Source: Anaerolineales bacterium (GTDB taxonomy: Bacteria > Chloroflexota > Anaerolineae > Anaerolineales > E44-bin32). Taken from it: a stretch of 10,664 nucleotides of DNA. Of this stretch, positions 7,585 through 10,664 are shown piece after piece. The notes under the pieces are model-generated. The model was not told the origin of the DNA. It did not search any database and saw nothing but the letters and a program-made list of their open reading frames with translations. The position numbers and the translations under genes are program-made. The stretch is taken from the NCBI GenBank assembly GCA_023250385.1, contig JAHFAU010000056.1, positions 1 to 10,664 on the forward strand, in the 5' to 3' direction. Numbering within the stretch: the first letter of the stretch is position 1; each line of letters begins with the position of its first letter.

Positions 7585-7994
7585 TCGGTCACTCCAGTTG
7601 GGCGGTTCACGACCTGCTCCGCCGCGACTTCCGCGATCGCGGCGATCAGCGCAGCGGAGTCGATGTCTTTAAGCAAGTAGCGATCGACACCGGCCTGCAA
7701 GAAAGCCTGGCGCTCGCTCTCGTCGGAATAGGTCGCCAGAACGACGATCCGCGGCCCCATCCGGCGCAATGCGCGGACTATCTCGTCTATCTTGTCGACC
7801 TCGGGAAGTTGGCCCAGGGATCTTGAGTCGAGCAGCACCACCTCCGGGGCGAGGGCCGAAATTTGGGGAAAGGCCGCGCGAGCACCGGCTGCGGTGGTGA
7901 GCACCTCAATCCTGCGGGAGGAGTCGAGTCGGGCAGCCAACGCCCGCCGAACCTCCGGGTTTCGATCGACAATAAGCACCCGAACCCGTTTCAT
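7581..7994 (-). CDS. Receiver-only response regulator (no output domain)
   Basis: This 137-residue protein consists of a single receiver (REC) domain. The phospho-acceptor Asp56 (VVLLD), the switch Thr88 (VLATYS) and Lys109 (YLLKD) are all present. The usual acidic pair is reduced to Asp10-Arg11 (VDRNPEVR), so metal binding and phosphorylation may be weaker. The ATYSDE stretch resembles the LTSYAEDE of the NarL-type regulator at 9272-9952, suggesting that it arose from a NarL-family receiver by loss of the HTH part. It may compete for phosphate from the neighbouring kinase or act through protein contacts. The start is ATG at 7994, with AGGA at 8001-8004. Its stop overlaps the start of the thioredoxin-VKOR gene by four bases (GTGA). 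Confidence 0.88.
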   Translation of the reverse strand: MKRVRVLIVDRNPEVRRALAARLDSSRRIEVLTTAAGARAAFPQISALAPEVVLLDSRSLGQLPEVDKIDEIVRALRRMGPRIVVLATYSDESERQAFLQAGVDRYLLKDIDSAALIAAIAEVAAEQVVNRPTGVTE

Positions 7995-8124
7995 TGGGAA
8001 TCCTGTTGAGCCCGGCGCAAGAAGGTGGAGCGATTCTTAGGGCCGCTGGATGAAGCTTATGAGCCGCCGGCGGACCGGGCCAGTGCCAATGGTCGCCGTC
8101 AGTTCTGACATTCGTCCCCCGGGG
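7995..8124 (-). promoter_or_regulatory. 130-nt gap upstream of the receiver gene, possible regulatory region
   Basis: This is the widest gap within the minus-strand cluster. It holds a short inverted repeat GTCAG-TT-CTGAC (8098-8109). Overlapping it, on the minus strand at 8105-8118, is GGGAC-GAAT-GTC, which partly matches the GGGACTTTAGTCCC core of the mycobacterial DosR box (left arm whole, right arm 3 of 5). No good -35/-10 pair was found. A secondary promoter for the last four genes is possible but unproven. Confidence 0.35.
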
Positions 8125-9270
8125 CTAGGACCTGAGGGGAATTGCCAGGGTGATCGAGGTTCCCGAGCTGGGTGCGGAGTTCACGAGGAAGCTGCCGTTG
8201 AGCTCCTCGGCCCGGGCACGCATGTTCGCCAATCCGTGCCCCACCATCTGGTTTTGCTGCTGAATGTCGAATCCCTGCCCGTCATCTGTCACGGTGAGGG
8301 TAATCGCCTTCTGGGAGTGTTCCAGCGTGAGGGTCACATGGGAGGCCCGCGCGTGGCGTGCGATATTGGCAAGCGCTTCCTGAGCGGTCAGGAAGAATGC
8401 CAGGCTAACCGAAGGCGCCAGCGGACTGGGTAGGTGGTCGGAACCCTGAACATCAACCTTCACCAGCGTGTTGGCTTGGAATTCGCGCACCAGCTGGGCG
8501 AGCCCACCGGCCAGGTCGCCTTGAAACCTGCGTGGCCGCAGGTCGAGGATGAAATTGCGAATGTCTCGGATCGCGTCGTTAAGCCCGGCAATTGCCTGGC
8601 CGATCAGCTCCCGGGCCTTGGCCGGGTCGTGATCCATGAGCAGGTGGATGGTCTCCAAGGTGAGACCGACCGCGTAGATCGACTGGATGACCCCATCGTG
8701 CAGATCCATCCCGATCCGTGAGCGCTCGTCCACGATGGCGAGCCGGCCCACCTCCTCGTACAGCCGGGCGTTCTGGATGGCGACCGCCGCGTGGGTAGCG
8801 AACATGCCAATGAATTCCGCGTCAGCCTCCGTGAATTCCGTTCCGTCGGTCTTGTCAGTCAGATAGAGATTGCCGAGCAATTGTTCGCCGGCGGTAATCG
8901 GCAGGCCCAGGAACCGGGTCATCTCCGGATGATTCGGTGGGAACCCAACCGACCGCGGATCCTCGCTGATCTGTGACACTCGGATCGGGCGCAGCTCATC
9001 GAGCACCGTCCCTAGGAGACCGATTCCAACCGGAGGATGTTCGATTCTTCGAGCTTCGGTTTGGGTCAAGCCGGAGAAGACAAAGCGTTCGAGCTCTCGG
9101 TCGGAGTTGAATACGCCGATAGCCGCGAAGCGTGCCCCGGCCAACTCGCGGGCCGAATCGCTGATCTGCTGCAGGGTTTGAACCAGGTCGAGCTCGCGAC
9201 TTATCGACAGAGCCGCCTGATTGAGCGCCTCCAGTGCCTGGGTTCGCGTCCGTTCGGCCGGGAGAGCGAT
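8125..9270 (-). CDS. GAF-domain sensor histidine kinase, DosS/DosT-like
   Basis: This is a soluble sensor kinase of the NarX/DosS type, about 381 residues if it starts at the ATC codon (bases 9270-9268). A short helix leads into a single GAF domain (about 40-170), a HisKA_3 dimerisation domain with phospho-acceptor His191 in DLHDG, and a HATPase domain with the N box around Asn302 (QEALANIARHA) and G boxes DDGQGF and GHGLANM. The GAF domain carries GFPPNHPEM and GNLYLTDKT, where His114 and Tyr136 line up with the haem-ligand His149 and distal Tyr171 of DosS (alignment from memory). No ATG, GTG or TTG occurs in frame between the upstream stop (9307-9309) and a TTG at 9144, and that TTG would delete the conserved lead-in helix. 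GAGAGGA at 9276-9282 lies 5 bases before the ATC. The gene begins 1 base after the regulator stop, so the two form a pair. Confidence 0.9.
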   Translation of the reverse strand: MALPAERTRTQALEALNQAALSISRELDLVQTLQQISDSARELAGARFAAIGVFNSDRELERFVFSGLTQTEARRIEHPPVGIGLLGTVLDELRPIRVSQISEDPRSVGFPPNHPEMTRFLGLPITAGEQLLGNLYLTDKTDGTEFTEADAEFIGMFATHAAVAIQNARLYEEVGRLAIVDERSRIGMDLHDGVIQSIYAVGLTLETIHLLMDHDPAKARELIGQAIAGLNDAIRDIRNFILDLRPRRFQGDLAGGLAQLVREFQANTLVKVDVQGSDHLPSPLAPSVSLAFFLTAQEALANIARHARASHVTLTLEHSQKAITLTVTDDGQGFDIQQQNQMVGHGLANMRARAEELNGSFLVNSAPSSGTSITLAIPLRS

Positions 9271-9271
9271 C

Positions 9272-9952
9272 TCAGTCCTCTCCCAGGATCTGGCGAATAT
9301 TGTGTTTCACGGCGTAGGCGGCCGCCTCCGCCCGATTGGAGACCCCAAGCTTAGAAAGGATGTTGCTGACGTAATTGCGGACCGTACCCTCTCCGAGAAA
9401 CAACGCCTGGGCGATCTGACGGTTGGTCTTGCCCTCAGTGACCAAGGCCAGCACCCGCAGCTCCTGGTCGGTCAGCTCGGAGAAGGCCGAGGCATCCTGT
9501 TGGCGAATGGATTTGCGGATCTCGGAGAACACCCGCTGGGTCAACGCCGGATCGAGCGAGCCCTCTCCCCGGACTGCCGCGTCGATGGCCCGAATCAGAT
9601 CGTCGGTACCCACTTGCTTGAGCACGTACCCAACCGCTCCCGCCCGGATGGCGGCAAAGAGCATCTCATCCTCGGCATAGGAGGTCAGGATGATGACTTT
9701 GGTCTCCGGCAGCTCCCGGCTGATCCGCTCGGTGGCCTCGATCCCGCTGCGCCCGGGAAGCCGGATATCCATCAGCACGACATCCGGATGATGGGCGTGG
9801 GCGGCCTCGAGCGCTTCCTCGGCCGTTCCGACCGCCGCTACGACCCGCAGATCCTTGCGGGCGTCCAGCAGGCTCTGCAGGCCAAGCCGGACTACTTCGT
9901 GGTCATCGACCAGCAGGATTCGGGTGGTAGCCACGCTGCTTAGTATACTCAT
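9272..9952 (-). CDS. NarL/FixJ-family response regulator, DosR-like
   Basis: This 226-residue regulator has a receiver domain with acidic pair Asp16-Asp17, phospho-acceptor Asp62, Thr90 and Lys112. A linker and a LuxR-type HTH (about 157-217) follow, the latter carrying LTDQE, EGKTNRQIA and TVRNYVSNIL. Several stretches resemble DosR/DevR: LTSYAEDEMLFAAIRAGA and the recognition helix region FLGEGTVRNYVS, where DosR has FLAEKTVKNYVS. It is the likely target of the kinase encoded 1 base downstream and probably activates genes in this cluster. The ATG at 9952 has no clear ribosome binding site. A GTG six codons further in (9934-9932) begins just before the conserved VATTRILLVDD and lies 7 bases after a TATACT box, so the protein may really start there from a leaderless message. 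The DosR-like label rests on remembered sequence. Confidence 0.93.
   Translation of the reverse strand: MSILSSVATTRILLVDDHEVVRLGLQSLLDARKDLRVVAAVGTAEEALEAAHAHHPDVVLMDIRLPGRSGIEATERISRELPETKVIILTSYAEDEMLFAAIRAGAVGYVLKQVGTDDLIRAIDAAVRGEGSLDPALTQRVFSEIRKSIRQQDASAFSELTDQELRVLALVTEGKTNRQIAQALFLGEGTVRNYVSNILSKLGVSNRAEAAAYAVKHNIRQILGED
9942..9947 (-). promoter_or_regulatory. Candidate -10 box TATACT for the regulator-led operon
   Basis: TATACT on the minus strand is followed by 7 bases and then GTG (9934-9932), the spacing expected for a leaderless start. No good -35 is visible at 16-18 bases upstream (GTCGAA at 17), which would fit an activator-dependent promoter. It lies within the first codons if the ATG at 9952 is used. 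Confidence 0.4.
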
Positions 9953-9980
9953 CGCCGGTTCTCATTCGACCATTCCCAAG

Positions 9981-9994
9981 ACTTCATATGAAGT
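9981..9994. promoter_or_regulatory. Perfect 14-bp palindrome, candidate operator
   Basis: ACTTCATATGAAGT reads the same on both strands and is AT-rich in a GC-rich region. It lies between the divergent regulator and ccmE genes, centred about 53 bases upstream of the putative leaderless start of the regulator. It is a good candidate for the binding site of a dimeric regulator, perhaps the NarL/DosR-like protein itself. It differs from the mycobacterial DosR box in half-site spacing. Confidence 0.5.
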
Positions 9995-10058
9995 TAATGT
10001 GTAGGCTCAAGGATGGTGCAGGACGAGAAGAATGTGTGCCAAGCCGGTGATTTTCTGC

Positions 10059-10073
10059 TCATCCCGCGGATGA
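10059..10073. promoter_or_regulatory. Perfect inverted repeat overlapping the ccmE promoter
   Basis: TCATCC-CGC-GGATGA has 6-bp arms around a 3-base centre. Its right arm overlaps the TG of the extended -10 box of ccmE, so a protein bound here would be expected to block that promoter. The bound regulator is unknown. Confidence 0.45.
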
Positions 10074-10079
10074 TACAAT
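10071..10079 (+). promoter_or_regulatory. Extended -10 promoter for ccmE
   Basis: TGATACAAT is an extended -10 (TGn followed by TACAAT, one base from consensus). No good -35 is present 17 bases upstream (TTTTCT). Transcription would start near 10086, giving a leader of about 12 bases before the ATG at 10098. Confidence 0.55.
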
Positions 10080-10097
10080 CGCGCCCGGCTGAGAATC

Positions 10098-10622
10098 ATG
10101 GATACCCCGATGACCTCCCCTGCGATGTCGGTTGAGTCCGGCGGCCGAACGAAGTTTCTGATCGGCGGCCTGCTGATCGTGGCGGCGGTGGTTTATCTCA
10201 TCGTCTCCTCAACCCAGGCTGCCGCCCAGTACTACCTGACGATCGATGAGATGCGCAGCAAGGGCAGCCAGGTCTACGGCCGCCCGCTCAAGGTCGCCGG
10301 GGCGGTGGATGGTAACTCGATCGCTTACGACTCAAAGACCCTGACCCTCAGCTTCAGTATGGCCAATGTGCCCGCCGATCTGGGAGCCATTGAGGCGGGC
10401 GGAGGGCTGGCCAAGGTGCTGCATGATTCGCTGCTCGACCCCCAGGCCTCCCGCGTGCAAGTGGTCTATCTCGGACCCAAACCGGACCTCATCCGGCACG
10501 AAGCGCAAGCTATCGTGACCGGCCAGCTTGGCCAGGATGGGGTCTTTCACGCCGACGAATTGCTCCTGAAGTGCCCGACCCGTTACGAGCAGGAGGTACC
10601 CCTCCAAGTCGTTGAGGGTTAG
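10098..10622 (+). CDS. ccmE: Cytochrome c-type biogenesis protein CcmE, Cys-type haem chaperone
   Basis: This 174-residue protein has a short cytoplasmic tail, one membrane segment (about 19-38) and an outer OB-fold domain. It carries the CcmE signatures YLTIDEM near 46-52, VYGRPLKVAGAV, and PDLIRHEAQAIVTGQL. The haem-attachment site reads KCPTRYE: Cys159 replaces the His130 of E. coli CcmE, and Tyr163 follows at the expected CxxxY spacing. This is the Cys-type CcmE known from archaea and Desulfovibrio, which also binds haem covalently. Its role is to carry haem from CcmC/CcmAB to the CcmF-type lyase for attachment to CxxCH proteins such as the three-haem cytochrome in this window. ATG codons also occur at codons 5 and 10, so the exact start is open; the first fits the promoter best. 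The gene is divergent from the regulator operon. Other ccm genes are expected just beyond the window. Confidence 0.92.
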   Translation: MDTPMTSPAMSVESGGRTKFLIGGLLIVAAVVYLIVSSTQAAAQYYLTIDEMRSKGSQVYGRPLKVAGAVDGNSIAYDSKTLTLSFSMANVPADLGAIEAGGGLAKVLHDSLLDPQASRVQVVYLGPKPDLIRHEAQAIVTGQLGQDGVFHADELLLKCPTRYEQEVPLQVVEG

Positions 10623-10664
10623 CAGGGGGGAGCGAAGATCAGATCGTCAGACGCCGACGGCAGC
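10623..10664 (+). other. Downstream edge, no gene visible
   Basis: The last 42 bases contain a purine-rich AGGGGGGAG (10624-10632) that could be a ribosome binding site, but no ATG, GTG or TTG start follows before the edge. The next gene, if any, begins beyond the window. Confidence 0.3.

Noticed and set aside
8064..8073. CCGCCGGCGG palindrome
   Set aside because: Short all-GC palindromes are expected by chance in DNA of this composition, and it is not placed at a promoter.
9142..9144. TTG as start of the histidine kinase
   Set aside because: It has no RBS and would cut into the conserved GAF lead-in (RELAGARFAAIGV).
9996..10037. Direct repeat AATGTGT at 9996-10002 and 10031-10037
   Set aside because: Seven bases repeated once, 28 bases apart, with no extension of the match; too weak to call.
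1..10664. Mobile elements, CRISPR arrays, phage or defence genes
   Set aside because: No transposase, integrase, spaced repeats, or nuclease/toxin pairs were seen; the window is core-type metabolism and regulation.

Overview
The window is GC-rich (about 60% by eye), densely coded bacterial DNA. The gene content suggests a facultative or microaerophilic bacterium that both respires with c-type cytochromes and uses an oxygen-labile pyruvate:ferredoxin oxidoreductase. A Chloroflexota member is my best guess, from the style of the GAF kinase, the VKOR fusion and a small Cys-rich protein that I associate with that phylum from memory. This is inference, because no rRNA or marker gene is present.

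Layout. (1) 1-1461, plus strand: the end of a Rieske iron-sulfur protein, then after 3 bases a membrane-anchored three-haem cytochrome c. This looks like the distal part of a quinol-oxidising electron-transfer operon. (2) 1647-1874, plus strand: a 75-residue Cys-containing protein with its own ribosome binding site. A strong hairpin at 1906-1933 follows and serves as a likely two-way terminator. (3) 9952 down to 1959, minus strand: six genes in one direction, in transcription order a NarL/DosR-like response regulator, a GAF histidine kinase, a receiver-only protein, a thioredoxin-VKOR fusion, a double-domain universal stress protein, and a 1183-residue pyruvate:ferredoxin oxidoreductase. Most junctions are tight (1-nt gap, 4-nt overlap, 20-nt gap, 11-nt gap); only the kinase-receiver junction is wide (130 nt). 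(4) 10098-10622, plus strand: a CcmE haem chaperone of the Cys type, divergent from the regulator gene. It is separated from that gene by a 145-bp region holding two perfect inverted repeats and a good extended -10 box.

How it may work together. The kinase keeps residues corresponding to the haem-ligand His and distal Tyr of the mycobacterial oxygen sensors DosS/DosT, and has the DosT-like Gly at the position that controls oxygen access. Its partner regulator also resembles DosR in key stretches. Downstream lie a universal stress protein (a hallmark of DosR regulons) and an oxygen-sensitive PFOR that lacks the protective C-terminal extension. The simplest reading is a compact, self-contained oxygen-sensing unit that turns on anaerobic pyruvate oxidation and a stress/dormancy protein. 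It is flanked by genes for cytochrome c biogenesis, extracytoplasmic disulfide formation and respiratory electron transfer. The kinase also appears to lack a canonical start codon: an ATC sits where the start should be, 5 nt after a good Shine-Dalgarno sequence.
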